DNA of 64,000 bases from positions 508,001 to 572,000 of the forward strand of contig JAJOZX010002708.1 in the NCBI GenBank assembly GCA_023014485.1. Reading direction: 5' to 3'. This DNA is from Bathynomus jamesi. Lineage: Eukaryota > Arthropoda > Malacostraca > Isopoda > Cirolanidae. The notes under the pieces were generated by a model that was not told where the DNA came from, ran no database searches, and saw only the letters and a program-made list of their open reading frames with translations. This document shows, piece after piece, positions 1 through 9,574 of this stretch (the first letter of the stretch is position 1; every line of letters starts with the position of its first letter). The translations under genes and the position numbers were made by a program.

Positions 1-175
1 ACGCCTGGCTCAGAACAATCCCCGATGAGCCGGGCGTACCTGGCTAGGTGAGGTGGAGAGCGCAAGAATCCAACTCACTACTTCACCAGGCCAACTCGAG
101 AGGAGGGGCGATAAGCTTGACCTTCGCGAAATGAGAAATCATCGCGCGAAACCTTTGTAAGGTTGTAAGGTAAGG
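1..175 (+). mobile_element. 3' end of a CR1-like LINE, truncated by the window edge
   Basis: This stretch closely matches 21381-21545, where the same sequence forms the end of a recognisable LINE coding region and its 3' tail. Shared landmarks are CCTGGCTCAGAACA near the start and CAGGCCAACTCGAGAGGAGG in the middle. The protein part would end in a His-Leu-Ala-Gln-Asn type tail, as in CR1/L2-like ORF2 proteins. Only the last few codons and the 3' untranslated part lie inside the window. It ends close to a TA microsatellite at 178-201. Confidence 0.7.
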
Positions 176-177
176 TG

Positions 178-201
178 TATATATATATATATATATATAT
201 A
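178..201. repeat. (TA)n microsatellite
   Basis: About eleven TA units follow the LINE 3' end directly. It may be the LINE tail or an independent microsatellite. Confidence 0.85.
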
Positions 202-299
202 CATACACCAGAACAGAATGCCCGCTGCACCTTGCGCAGCAATAAACCTCCGAAACACAACCTGGTTCTCTCTTAATTTATCGTAAATTGTACAAATAC

Positions 300-1105
300 A
301 TATGATAATTACAACAAAATTTGATTTTTTATTGTAACATCATTTAATTATTATAAATTAGTAAAGAAATTAACACTTTAATGGTATAATCTTATTAATA
401 ATCAATATTACCTCCTTTTGCTTTAATGACAGCTTCCACTCTGTGAGGCATAGATTCAGCAAGTTTCTGGATAACATCTTGTGCTATGTCATTCCAGCAT
501 TCTTCTACATTCTTCCAGAGAGAATCAAGAGAAGTTGTATTCTTTTTAGCTTTCGGACTCTTCAAATGGTCCCAAAGATGCTCTATTGGATTGAGATCAG
601 GGCTTTGTGGAGTAAACTTCATAATTTTTAGAACACCTTTATCTTTTTTCCCGTTGAGATAGTTCATGCAAAGGTTAGAAGTGTGTTTTGGGTCATTATC
701 CTGCTGGAAAATGAATCCTTGACCACAAAGCCTCAATCCTGATGGTATTGCGTGTCTCACTAGTATGGAGTGGTACTACTCTTTTGTGAGAGTGTAAGTG
801 ATTCTGTGAACTATTTTGAGGATTAATAACATTTGGCTACGGTCTGTCACCAATACCTGGGTTAAAATCGTGTTATTATACTGCAAATAAAAAACATAAC
901 AGGACCAAAAAGGACTTTTTTCATTAATGTGTCCTTTCTTATGAAATAAAAGGTACATCACTTACACATGTAGTAGAATATGTGAAATACCATTTCTTAT
1001 AAAAGAAAATACCTTAATATAGTGGACATACTTTTTCAGAGTTGTATTATTTTCTAGAAATTGTCAAAAACTGAGGTGGATGCAGACTTTTGAACGCCAC
1101 CATAT
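300..1105 (-). mobile_element. Tc1-like transposon remnant
   Basis: The element holds the C-terminal third of a Tc1-type transposase (395-760, minus). At its other side lies a Tc1-like end at about 1069-1105, with GCAGACTTTTGAACGCCAC running into a TA microsatellite at 1103-1124. The matching inverted end is not present near 276-300, so that side looks lost. Positions 776-1040 would hold the deleted or unrecognisable 5' part of the transposase. The boundaries are approximate. Confidence 0.6.
395..760 (-). pseudogene. Tc1-family transposase, C-terminal DDE fragment
   Basis: The 121-residue frame carries the second catalytic aspartate in FQQDNDPKHTS (about residues 18-28) and the third acidic residue in SPDLNPIEHLWDHLK (about residues 53-67). 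Both are hallmarks of the DDE_3 domain of Tc1 transposases, which cut and rejoin DNA at TA dinucleotides. The N-terminal paired-type DNA-binding domains and the first aspartate are missing, so it cannot be a complete enzyme. The reading frame ends at a natural-looking C-terminus (GGNIDY, then stop). Confidence 0.85.
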
Positions 1106-1124
1106 ATATATATATATATATATA

Positions 1125-1694
1125 CCGGGTGTCCGAGAATTATCTGTAACTTTTGGCTGTTATTAAAAGTCAACCATGAAGTGTAGAAGTTCCAATATTG
1201 TCCCATTTTACAGAGAATCTCATTAAGTTTTTTCTGATACCATGTTTTGACAAGTTTTTTAGAAATTCCAGTGTGTCCGAAAATTCTGTACAATTTCATC
1301 TTTTAATAAAATTCTTGATAACACACGTAAAATTCTTAAACAAGATTATTTAGAATCTGTATTTTCAAAAGTTTCTTTTATTAAAGTAACGTTGTTACAA
1401 ACATTCGATATGTGCACCATCAGTGATTCGCAAAACATCCAATCGATAATCCAAATGTTGCCATGTACGCTGCAGCATATCCACATCAATTCGCTCAATA
1501 GCAGCTGTGATTCTTGCTTTTAAATCATCAATGTCTGTCACCCGCGTACAAAAAACAAAAAACTTGTCAAAACTTGTTATTAGAAAAAAATTAATGAGTT
1601 TCTCTGTAAAATGGGACAACACTGGAATTTCTACACTTCATGGTTGACTTTTAATAACAGCCAAAAATTGTACAGATAATTCTCGGACACCCTG
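1125..1694 (-). mobile_element. Non-autonomous mariner-like element with long inverted repeats
   Basis: The left end (GGGTGTCCGAGAATTATCTG from 1127) is mirrored at the right end, finishing TCTCGGACACCCTG at 1694. The inverted arms are roughly 140 bp each. TA dinucleotides flank both sides (1123-1124 and 1695-1696), as expected for the Tc1/mariner superfamily. The centre retains only the last part of a transposase (1395-1565). It looks like an internal deletion derivative. The left side inserted into, or next to, a TA microsatellite. Confidence 0.85.
1395..1565 (-). pseudogene. Mariner/IS630-type transposase, C-terminal tail
   Basis: The minus-strand frame reads through VTDIDDLKARITAAIERIDV and a TWQHLDYRLDVLR segment and ends after GAHIECL. 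I recognise this as the C-terminal helix region common in insect IS630/mariner-type transposases. No catalytic residues remain, because most of the gene has been deleted between the two terminal repeats. Confidence 0.7.
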
Positions 1695-1699
1695 TATAT

Positions 1700-2119
1700 C
1701 AGAAAAATGGAAATGCAATATTTCGCTCGTAATTTTCTTTTATTTGACTGAGCTTTATCTTTAATATAGTTTTCAAATGTAAATTATTAATTTTATTTTT
1801 CAGAGTGTCACGTGACTCGATCAGTTAGGGCACCGTTCGGCAGTGCTGAAACTCCTCTAAGTCGTGGGTTTGAACATCACTAAGGTAACCTAGGGTTCGT
1901 GGGAATATGGGACATTAGATGTTTAATTTAAAAGGTAGATGTTATCTTTTAAATTATTAAATTTTTAATTTAAAATTCGTTATTTTTAATAATTAAATTT
2001 TAATAAAGAAATTTTATGATTTAAAATTAAAATTAAATAAGAATCCCTTCAAATGCAGGATTTTCTTAAAAGCTGTCTTCCTCATTGTACGAACGCAAGA
2101 GATCACTGCAATGCACCAA
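1700..2119. other. Intergenic, with a possible tRNA-derived SINE head
   Basis: Positions about 1810-1885 resemble a decayed tRNA-type promoter. CGATCAGTTAGGGCACC fits a loose A box, and GTCGTGGGTTTGAACATC about 45 bp later resembles a B box. This arrangement is typical of a tRNA-derived SINE head rather than an intact tRNA gene, since the acceptor stem cannot be closed. The remainder is AT-rich with no coding signal. The call is tentative. Confidence 0.4.
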
Positions 2120-2643
2120 TAGGGCATATCATACTCTGGGTTCAGGGTTGAAAGTTTGGAAAAACAAAGTGGCTAATATGTATTCCTATGCAAAAATTAA
2201 TTCTAAGATGGGTTTATTATTTGCAACTTTTCCGAAAAATCTCATTTTCATGGTCAAAATCGCGATTTTCTGATTTGAAGGCTGCCTAACGCAGCCTCAG
2301 GGCACCCAAACCAAAGCGCGCATCTGTTCTGCATATGATTTAGTCTAAAAGCTGCTTTTCTGACCTCATCCTTGCTTTCTTGCGTGTTTCAACACCTCTG
2401 GGTGCTGAAAAATGTTTTAGATTTCACGTAAAACTTAAGAATTTTAAGTTTTTCTTCAAAGAATAGGCGCGGCTTACCAGCTCTACTCTGATCGAGTAGC
2501 GGGAGACTTGCCACCTCCATGTGTAGGTTTACACGCCTGTTCTTCCTGGATCCCTGAAAAGCGTGGCCTCATAAGATCTTATATTATGATCTTATGAGAA
2601 CTTTCAGCTCTTATGAGCATTAACGATGGCTTCAGCCTCTTCA

Positions 2644-3036
2644 TCAGCCACTCAAACCTGAAAAGCTCTTAAGTATGTCCTGCTTCGATCTGAACACTGG
2701 GAGCATTTCTCGATGGTCTATCCTGGCTCTCACCCACCCATCTCTCCTCTCGTGACCGTACACAGCTTGGGAAGCAGTTGAGACTTCCTGTACAGCTCTC
2801 TCGCAGGACTGAGTATGAACAGAGAAAGCGTCCACTTTGAATGGAGTTTTCCTGAGATCCTCGAGCTCAGTCAAGGTCATCTTACAGGTGAAAATAGGCT
2901 CGTAAATATTCTCTGATTCCCAGTTGATGAGATCCTCAGGTGAAGTGGCTTGCAGATTGACTTTGGGATTTTTATGGGACCTCACTGTCGTATCACCAAA
3001 GTCTCTTCCTTGTCTGATCTTCTCTATCTGGCTCAC
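2644..3036 (-). pseudogene. C-terminal part of the transposase-like protein, out of frame
   Basis: The frame continues the protein at 3033-4100 after a frameshift. It ends with CERAVQEVSTASQAVYGHE, then RRDGWVRARI and a FRSKQDI tail. The other full member ends with the parallel series ERCVKMVTEAASQVYSHE, RREGYIKAQI and RSKKDM, so this is the true C-terminus of the family. The break makes copy 1 inactive unless the shift is an assembly error. Confidence 0.7.
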
Positions 3037-4100
3037 AGCAAAAGCTCTCTGATGCCATCCTCACTGCACAGGAGTGAAGCCAGGATGTTCTCAGGATGTG
3101 CGTGGTAAGCTCCTCTTATCACTGCAGCAGAAATGATGTTCCTGACCTCGGTAGTCTGGTTCCTCAGCAGCCTCAAGCTTGAAAAAACGTGTGCAGGACC
3201 AAATTTGAGGTGGTGCTTCACTTTGATGTCGTAGTACATTTTGAAGTAGAAGTTAAGGCAGAACTTCACGACGACTTCGAGCCTCCTCAACACCTCCCCC
3301 TTCAGTCCGTGCTCCCTCATCCACAACAGCAAGATGGCCTGTGCAGTAGTGAGCCACCTGGATTGGTTCAGAGGTCTGCACTTGAGACCAGCCAACTGTG
3401 GACTGAGACTTCCAGACTTGATGGCTTTGATCAGAAGATAGCAGTTGTGCTGGTCTGTGGAGAGAGATTTGACTATCTCTACTGGCAGCTCTATGATATC
3501 TTCAGTTCCTTCCACTGGTTTGAAGTTGAAGTTGACCTCAAGTTCACTCACTTCCTCACGAAGTTTTCCAATAGGCCCACTGAAGCCTGACCGGGGAGTT
3601 ACAGGGCCGTCCAGCTTGATGATTAAATGCCTCAGGGAGAGCTCGTTCACATGGAGCTGACAGATCATCCAGTGGCACTTGCGACCCAGCATCTTCTCCA
3701 ATAGGGCTATGGCGCCTCCAGACCACCCCGTGTTGGTGTTGGTAGAGTCTCCTCCAATCATTACAAGGCTCTCGTCAGCTCCGTGATCCAGAAGCCACTC
3801 ATGCAGGCCATGAGCGATCTTATGAGCAGGCTTTTCTCCTTCCTCAGGTTCCTCGGGAGTGAAATGGAAGAGGTACTTTCCTTGAGGCTCCCACGTGATA
3901 GTGTAATGCTCCTCGATCACTTTGCCAGAATGAAATCTCCCTGTCACTTCGTCATATTTCAACACCTTTGTGTTCCTATCCTGCTTGCCATCAAAGAATA
4001 TCCCAGAGATCTTCTCCTCTGACCTCTGCATGAAAGCTTCAACTGATGAGGCCATTACTTCCTCCTTGGCCCTCCAGACTTTCATGCCATCTATGGCCAT
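3033..4100 (-). CDS. Transposase-like protein of the unnamed family (main open part)
   Basis: This 355-codon frame likely encodes the RNase H-like core of a transposase. GIFFDGKQD places an aspartate at residue 37. GGDSTNTNTG places another at 118. CQLHVNEL gives a C147-x-x-H150 pair like the CxxH motif of hAT transposases. LSTDQ is at 213-217 and SRWLTTA at 247-253. The same blocks occur in the copy at 39.6-41.9 kb, so they are conserved family motifs. The frame stops after GIRELLL and the protein continues in another frame at 2644-3036, so one frameshift has occurred. The expected N-terminal module (LFDI motif) is missing upstream of residue 1. It lies entirely between the inverted repeats of the element. 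No catalytic function is proven; the assignment rests on motif order and transposon context. Confidence 0.7.
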   Translation of the reverse strand: MAIDGMKVWRAKEEVMASSVEAFMQRSEEKISGIFFDGKQDRNTKVLKYDEVTGRFHSGKVIEEHYTITWEPQGKYLFHFTPEEPEEGEKPAHKIAHGLHEWLLDHGADESLVMIGGDSTNTNTGWSGGAIALLEKMLGRKCHWMICQLHVNELSLRHLIIKLDGPVTPRSGFSGPIGKLREEVSELEVNFNFKPVEGTEDIIELPVEIVKSLSTDQHNCYLLIKAIKSGSLSPQLAGLKCRPLNQSRWLTTAQAILLLWMREHGLKGEVLRRLEVVVKFCLNFYFKMYYDIKVKHHLKFGPAHVFSSLRLLRNQTTEVRNIISAAVIRGAYHAHPENILASLLCSEDGIRELLL

Positions 4101-4548
4101 TGGCCAAGTAAGCCTTGTCTTTGGAAAGATGACCGGCCTTACCGAAAAAAATGGCGTCCACTCACTTCTACTTCACAATTATAACTGGCGTAATTACTCA
4201 GAGCCATCTATTGGAGAATGTGAACTTCGCCTTCTGCGTCCAAATGGTTACAAAGATTCAAATGGAGTAGATTTTTTTTATGTATGTATGTATTAAACCT
4301 GTGTAAGAGTTAAGCAAAGTTAATGTGTCTAAATGGCAACAAATTACGACAAAGGGTTAAAAATATGAGGTTGTGTTCAATTGAATATTTGGTATTTCAA
4401 CATAGAACAGAAAACCGCAATTTTGAACATGATAACGCGATTTTTGGGAAAAGTTGCAGAAAAGAAACCCCTCTTAGAATTAAATTTTACATAAAAATAC
4501 ATATTAGCCAGAGTGAAATTCGGACTCGGAAAAGTATGATATGCCCTA

Positions 4549-4918
4549 ATGCACCAACCGGTGAAAAATTACCTTAAAGGTCAAGGACAGATGTTTCATC
4601 GGTGATTCCCCTTTTTATGTACCACGTCGCAATATCGTTTCTCGTTAGATCAGCGATGTTAAGCGTAGATGAATGGGTGACCATCCTCCGCGTTCAGATG
4701 ATGTAACGACCCGCGGATGGTTCTGATCCCACGTAAAGCTGTAGGTCCCTTCCGTCACATGACCTCTGCCGTTACGAAGGAGGTTAAATAGATTCAAAAC
4801 ACTATTCTCCTTTTCTGTCATAGAATCCGTGTTCAATTTTTAACGATGGAAATCTTTCTGTTTGCGGTGAACATCATCTTTATCTACTTTTCAAACATTG
4901 TGGAATATTTGTTCTTAA
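4549..4918. other. Intergenic, nothing recognised
   Basis: Apart from the TTAA at 4915-4918 that borders the next MITE, I see no coding or repeat structure here. Short open frames lack any recognisable motif. Confidence 0.6.
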
Positions 4919-5005
4919 CCCTTTAACGCCGAACGTTTTTGTAGGGTTAAGTCTAAATGCGCGTATTTGAAACGGTACGTATTCGACCCAGTCGGCGTTA
5001 GAGGG
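4919..5005. mobile_element. 87 bp piggyBac-type MITE flanked by TTAA
   Basis: TTAA lies at 4915-4918 and again at 5006-5009. Between them the sequence begins CCCTTTAACGCCGA and ends TCGGCGTTAGAGGG, imperfect inverted repeats of about 14 bp. piggyBac elements duplicate TTAA and have CCC...GGG ends, so this fits a very short non-autonomous derivative. The internal 60 bp have no coding capacity. Confidence 0.75.
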
Positions 5006-5009
5006 TTAA

Positions 5010-5530
5010 ACAGTGAGAAGGAATCTAATTGGAAAATTGGGATGGAAAGAGAAGAAATTCTTTCTCTAAAATGTCACATAAGATGTAATCACTTTTAATT
5101 TTTACAGAACATATTACATTTGTTGTAAATGTACACTAATACGAAGAAGGGTTCCTCAGTAACGTCTTAATTAAGGGCATACAGGTTTGCGTTTTGTACA
5201 ACAGAGAAGAGGGGTCACTCACGAATTTCACCGGAACGCCAATTAATTACTGGACTCCTTCTGAATTGTTCCGCAGTTCGGAGGTGTCAGAATCCAATCA
5301 AACAAAAGTTTCCTTTCAAAGGGACCTTAAAATTATCGTAGTTACGTATCTTACATCCGTAGTACTTGAAGAACTACTTAAACTAATTTTTCAACAGTAA
5401 CAAAATACTTTGTTAAATCCACGATCATGAAAGTTATACGAGGAGATGATAATATCTACTTCTTAGTCACATTTCTTCATTATAACAAAACAAATAAAAA
5501 ATATTTTATGTATAAAGAAATTCAGTAGTA
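5010..5530. other. Intergenic, nothing recognised
   Basis: A 68-codon open frame at 5194-5400 has no recognisable motif and I do not support it as a gene. The rest is AT-rich unique-looking sequence. Confidence 0.5.
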
Positions 5531-5533
5531 TGA

Positions 5534-5655
5534 GATGCAAATTCACAAGGAAAAAAGGTAAAACGATTACAAGGCCTGACGAGTTGTTGTATTATTGAAT
5601 ACACGAAAGGTCTTGGAATTGAATTATATTTTTCCTTCCTTGTGAGTTTGCATTA
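5534..5655. repeat. Short fold-back repeat
   Basis: ATGCAAATTCACAAGGAAAA near 5534 is mirrored by TTTTTCCTTCCTTGTGAGTT near 5630, giving arms of about 25 bp around a 70 bp loop. It could be a tiny MITE or a hairpin. No clear target duplication is visible. Confidence 0.5.
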
Positions 5656-5747
5656 TTTATTTATTTCCCTTGTTTAATTATGAAATTCATCCCATCAATA
5701 ATATGAATACACACATAATAACAATTCTTATTTATAAATAAGAATAA

Positions 5748-5781
5748 TAATAACAATAATAATAATAATAATAATAATAAT
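5748..5781. repeat. (AAT)n microsatellite
   Basis: About ten AAT or near-AAT units. Confidence 0.85.
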
Positions 5782-5827
5782 CGTAACTGGAACGAATTTT
5801 CTTAATATAATGCGAGCATTATTTCTT

Positions 5828-6170
5828 CTCCAACTAAGCTCTACTAGAGTTGACACGAGAAACGTAATCTTTCAACAAGATGGGTCGACTTCTCACTGTG
5901 CCGTTGCTGTTCGGAACTTTCTTGACGCAACCTTTCCTTAGCGTCAGATAGGAAGTGGCGGACCGATAATATTAGCATCTTGGTCCCCTGAATTAACCTC
6001 TTTGGAATTTTGTCTTCGTGAGTATGTTAGAACATTTGTGTATTGTGACAAACCCAGTAGTAGTGTACCAGAACTCCGTTAAAATAACAGTGGTGACTGA
6101 ATCCATTCCACAAGAATCTTGCTAATGCACTAACAGAGTTCGAACATTGAATACGCATTGTAGAGTCTCA
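5828..6170 (+). pseudogene. IS630/mariner-type transposase C-terminal remnant
   Basis: Plus-strand translation near 5868 gives FQQDGSTSHCAVAVRNFLD, holding the second catalytic aspartate. A degraded SPELTSLEF block and a VRTFVYCDKP segment follow. This matches the order QQDG...SPDLTP.DFFLWGY..VY seen in IS630/mariner-type transposases such as the one at 34449-35539. Stops and frame changes show it is dead. No inverted repeats were found for it. Confidence 0.65.
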
Positions 6171-6246
6171 AAAAATGGTGGTCATTTCATGAAAGTGTCA
6201 TAAACTTGGACAGTTTGGAAAAGTAAACAACCATATATATTGTATA

Positions 6247-7387
6247 CAGGGTAGTCGAAAAGTCAATATCTATTTTGCTGAAATAATGGTATTTTAGGAT
6301 AAAAATGTAGTGACATAATTAGATGTATATTTATTTATCAAGCTTAGGTCTAAGATTCGACGTGATCACCATCGGTGTCTCTGCAACTCTCAAATCTGTC
6401 CACTGCATTGCGGAACACATTCTCAAGCATCTCTGGGGTTATTGTAGTGATTGTCGCAACAATGCGGGTTCGCAAACAAGTCTAATGGTGTTAAATCCGG
6501 AGATCGGGCTGCCCAAGGCCTGTTTCCACGACGTTCAATCCAGCGATTTGGTAAGATCTCATTAAGGTACGCTCGAACGATGTTTGCATAGTGACATGGA
6601 GCTCCAGCTTGTGATGACAAGTATCGAGAATACCATCTGAACGAATCCGGGGTTCAAGAAACTGCTGAAACATGTCAAAATAAATTAGCCTGTTACCTTA
6701 GCTTCTGCCAAAAAAAAAAAAGGTCCGTAAATCTTTGATGTTGACATACCCAACCAGACATTAACTTTAGGAGAATCTCTTTCCCATTCGGAGAAATCGG
6801 TTGGTTTTTCACTAACCCAGATACGGCAATTATGTCTATTAACCTTTCCGCATGTGTGGAATGTCGTCTCATCGCTAAAGAGAATGTGGTTTAATAAGTT
6901 TTTGGTATGAATTTTTCCAATCAATTGTGCGCACATGGCGGCTCGTCTTGGATAATCCTCTTCGTGTAACTCATGTAACACTTGAATATGGTAACTTTTC
7001 TTTTTTAATGTTGATTTTAAAGTCCTAAGAACAGTCGTTTTTTGTATGCTCAGTCTACGTGATGCTGTGCGAGTTGACATTCTAGGATTTGTTTCAAAGG
7101 CATCTCTTACCAATTCGACATTTTCTTGAGATGTACCTGGACATCTAGATCTTGCTTCATCATGAACAGATCCTGTTTTTTAAAATTTATTGACCAGGTC
7201 TGTAGGTCCTCGTTTGTGAAATCTTCTTTCGAATTTTTCTCGAATTTCTTTGCACTTCTTCCCTTGGATACGTAGTGTTATCACCATCACACGTTCTTGT
7301 ACATCCATCATCATCTATGGCCTGTAGAAAATAAAATAGAAATATCATTATTTCAGTAAAATAGATAGGGACTTTTGGACCACCTTG
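6247..7387 (-). mobile_element. Mariner/IS630-type transposon, degraded
   Basis: The left end CAGGGTAGTCGAAAAGTCAA (6247) and right end ACTTTTGGACCACCTTG (to 7387) are imperfect inverted repeats. They share a subterminal block around CTATTTTGCTGAAATAATG, mirrored near 7345. TA flanks both sides (6245-6246 and 7388-7389). The 1.1 kb length fits a full-size element with a decayed transposase on the minus strand. Confidence 0.8.
6423..7113 (-). pseudogene. Mariner/IS630-type transposase, frameshifted
   Basis: The first part (6685-7113) contains a helix-turn-helix-like start (TRTASRRLSIQKTTVLRTL) and the first catalytic aspartate in FSDETTFHTCGKVNRHNCR, followed by SPKVNVW. After an A-run at about 6710 the frame breaks. 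Pieces of the C-terminal half follow in two frames (FLEPRIRSDGILDT, then a degraded SPDLTPLDLF block). It is the same general transposase type as at 34449-35539, but more damaged. Confidence 0.75.
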
Positions 7388-7684
7388 TACATGATGATTA
7401 ATAGGGAAAATGACCAATTAATTTTGCTCCTTTATATTTTGGACACCCTGTATCTGCAAAAGTAATAGTTAATCTGATCCAAAGATAGGTCAAAAGATAG
7501 GTTTTTTTCAATATTTTATCACTTTTGTGTTTATATTTTAAATAGAATTACTTTTGACTAACGTTTTACAAAAAACAAAAAAAACGGGGTCGATATTTAA
7601 AGAAAAGTTTAAAAAAACGAACCCCCAAAGCACGAAAAACACGTCGTATTACTATATTGTATATATATATATATAATATATATA
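7388..7684. other. Intergenic, with a lone mariner end
   Basis: TTTTGGACACCCTGTATC near 7436-7453 resembles the right end of the element at 1125-1694 and may be a stray terminal repeat. Otherwise the stretch is AT-rich and ends in a TA microsatellite at about 7660-7684. Confidence 0.4.
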
Positions 7685-7894
7685 CACGAGGGCCACTCAA
7701 TATATTTTGCCCCACTTTTTTTTTCTTTCCAAGTTTCCTTGTAAGTTCCAGAAATTTTGTACCCAAGTACAGTAGTTACATACCTCTTTTACAAGTTTTT
7801 ATTTTTCCATATAGTCTCCATCCTTTTCTACGGCTTTCCGCCACCTCGAAACAAGGGCCTTTATTCCTTGCTGGTAAAAGTCCGCTGGGTTTCG

Positions 7895-8877
7895 CTAGAG
7901 CCACCTCTTAACCTCCTCAACAACCTCATCGTCACTCTGAAACTTTCTTCCACGAATAGCATCCTTCATTGGCCCAAACAAATAGAAGTCTGAAGGTGCC
8001 AGATTCGGGCTGTATGGAGGGTGGGGTAACACAGTCAAGCGCATTTTTGGGATGGCCTTTTTTGTTTGCAAACTGTTGTGTGGTCTTGCGTTATCGTGCA
8101 AAAGAAGGACGTCTTCCATTTTTCTAACCGGTCGAACTCGTTTTATACGTCTCTGGAGTCTCTGTGTGGTATTGCGTTATCGTGCAAAAGAAGGACGTCT
8201 TCCAGTTTTCTCTCCGGTCGAACTCGCTTTATACGTCTCTGGAGTCTCTGTAGGGTAGCAATATATGCCTCTGAGTTGAGTGTTTGTCTTTTCTTCATAA
8301 TGTCCACCAGAATCACCCCTTTCATGTCCCAGAAGATGGTGGCCATAACCTTTCTTGCAGAGGAAGCCATTTTGAACTTTTCCTTGCGTGGGGAGTTTGC
8401 ATGATGCCACTCCATGGATTGGCGTTTTGTTTCGGGTTCAAAGTGGTGTACCCAAGTCTCATCCCGAGTCACAATTCGTGAAAGGAAGTCATCCCCTTCT
8501 GTCTCGTACCGAACCAACGACTCAGAAGCAATTTCTTTTCTTTGGGCTTTGTGATCTTCAGTCAGTTCTTGAGGAACAAACCGTGAACACACTTTTGAGT
8601 ATCCCAGTTGCTGAATTATCGTATTCACACTTCCTTCACTAATTCCTAGCTCCAGTGATAGCTCCTTGTATGTGACGCGCCGAATTGATCGAATGATGCT
8701 GTTAGCACTTTGCACAGTGTGAGATGTGACAGCCGATGCCGGGCGACCGCTGCGTGGCTCATCATCGAAGCTGGCTCTTCCTCTCTCCGATGCTCTCACA
8801 CGTTTAGACCAGCGTCCAACTGTGCTTCGATCAACAGAAAGTTCAAACTTACGGCCCAAAAGACATTTCAGCCACAT
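7895..8877 (-). pseudogene. Mariner transposase, disrupted by an 86 bp duplication
   Basis: From its start at 8877 the frame shows helix-turn-helix-like DNA-binding segments, RVTYKELSLELGISEGSV at about residues 67-84, and the first catalytic aspartate in TRDETWVHHFEPETKRQS. VLLLHDNAIPH holds the second aspartate. The frame then fails, because an 86 bp segment coding for QRRIKRVRPERKLEDVLLLH has been tandemly duplicated. The rest (7895-8119) repeats HDNARPH and continues to PYSPNLAPSDFYLF with the third aspartate (DD34D type). Removing one repeat unit would give a nearly continuous gene. Confidence 0.85.
8086..8257. repeat. Tandem duplication of 86 bp inside the mariner transposase
   Basis: The block starting TTGCGTTATCGTGCAAAAG at 8086 recurs at 8172 with a few substitutions. 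The spacing of 86 bp is not a multiple of three, which explains the frameshift. Confidence 0.85.
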
Positions 8878-8933
8878 GGCCTATTATTTAGTTAAGAAAA
8901 AAGGGTGGGGCAAAATATATTGCGTGCCCCTAG

Positions 8934-8954
8934 TATATATATATATATATATAT
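8934..8954. repeat. (TA)n between two transposons
   Basis: A run of TA units separates the mariner element on the left from the next element on the right, so two insertions share one TA tract. Confidence 0.9.
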
Positions 8955-9539
8955 GGGCCACTCAAAAATTACGTAACGCTCGGGGATGAGGGGTGTATGT
9001 TCAAACGTTACAGAATGTTACAGGTGGGTGGGTGGGTATTTCCAGTGGTGTTACGTAACGCTATTAACCAATGACTATTTTATGAACCCTCTTTAACTGT
9101 GGCCAATGGATAAACGTTTTTTTTTTAATTCTTTTTAAAATGCTGACAACCTAAAGGGTCAAAATAGCACTAATAATACACTTATTTTAATTTAGAAACT
9201 GTATTGATAGTACAAGTTGTTACAACGGCATCATCAATTTATAAAATGTGTTCCAAATATTGAAGCAATGTAAATTTTTTACCAGAAAATGAATTAATAA
9301 AAATAGGTAGGGTAAAGCTTCCAACCACTATCTTAATAATAACAGACAGCCAATAAGAATAAAGGATAAACGCTAATGATACAAGCATATATTTGTATTT
9401 AGATTTCATCTTCCCATGGTTGTCGTCGAGATTCAGGAGAAAGTAGTGGTGTACCCATGACGACAGATAAATTAGGTGAAATTTCTAAATCGTCTGTGTC
9501 GACGTCGTCCTCATGAAACCATTCAGATTCTTCATTTTC

Positions 9540-9574
<35 letters not shown>

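Larger units (their letters stand above)
2120..4548 (-). mobile_element. Unnamed hAT-like DNA transposon, copy 1
   Basis: The element begins TAGGGCATATCATACT at 2120 and ends with the reverse complement at 4548. The inverted repeats run about 155 bp at each side with moderate divergence; for example GGCTAATATGTATT near 2172 is mirrored near 4495. The flanks carry a 9 bp direct repeat, ATGCACCAA, at 2111-2119 and 4549-4557, which fits an 8-9 bp target duplication. Inside is a long minus-strand gene (3033-4100 continuing into 2644-3036). A second member at 39380-42481 has the same protein motifs and also starts TAGGG. Known hAT elements make 8 bp duplications and often start CAGGG or TAGGG, so hAT affinity is inferred; MULE or P are alternatives. 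Confidence 0.85.
7685..8933 (-). mobile_element. Mariner-like transposon
   Basis: Inverted ends share CAATATATTTTGCCCCAC on the left (about 7698) and its reverse complement on the right (about 8907). Both sides are flanked by TA microsatellite sequence. The element carries a mariner transposase gene on the minus strand, broken by a tandem duplication. Total length is close to 1.25 kb, the usual size of mariner elements. Confidence 0.85.

Noticed and set aside
1810..1885. tRNA gene
   Set aside because: A- and B-box-like words are present but the acceptor and anticodon stems do not form; a SINE head is more likely.
3189..3590. Plus-strand frame opposite the transposase-like gene
   Set aside because: It is the antisense shadow of the conserved minus-strand protein at 3033-4100, whose motifs recur in copy 2.
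5194..5400. 68-codon plus frame
   Set aside because: No motif, no splice sites and no neighbouring structure; not distinguishable from chance.
8066..8404. Plus-strand frames across the mariner element
   Set aside because: They lie antisense to the well-supported mariner transposase.
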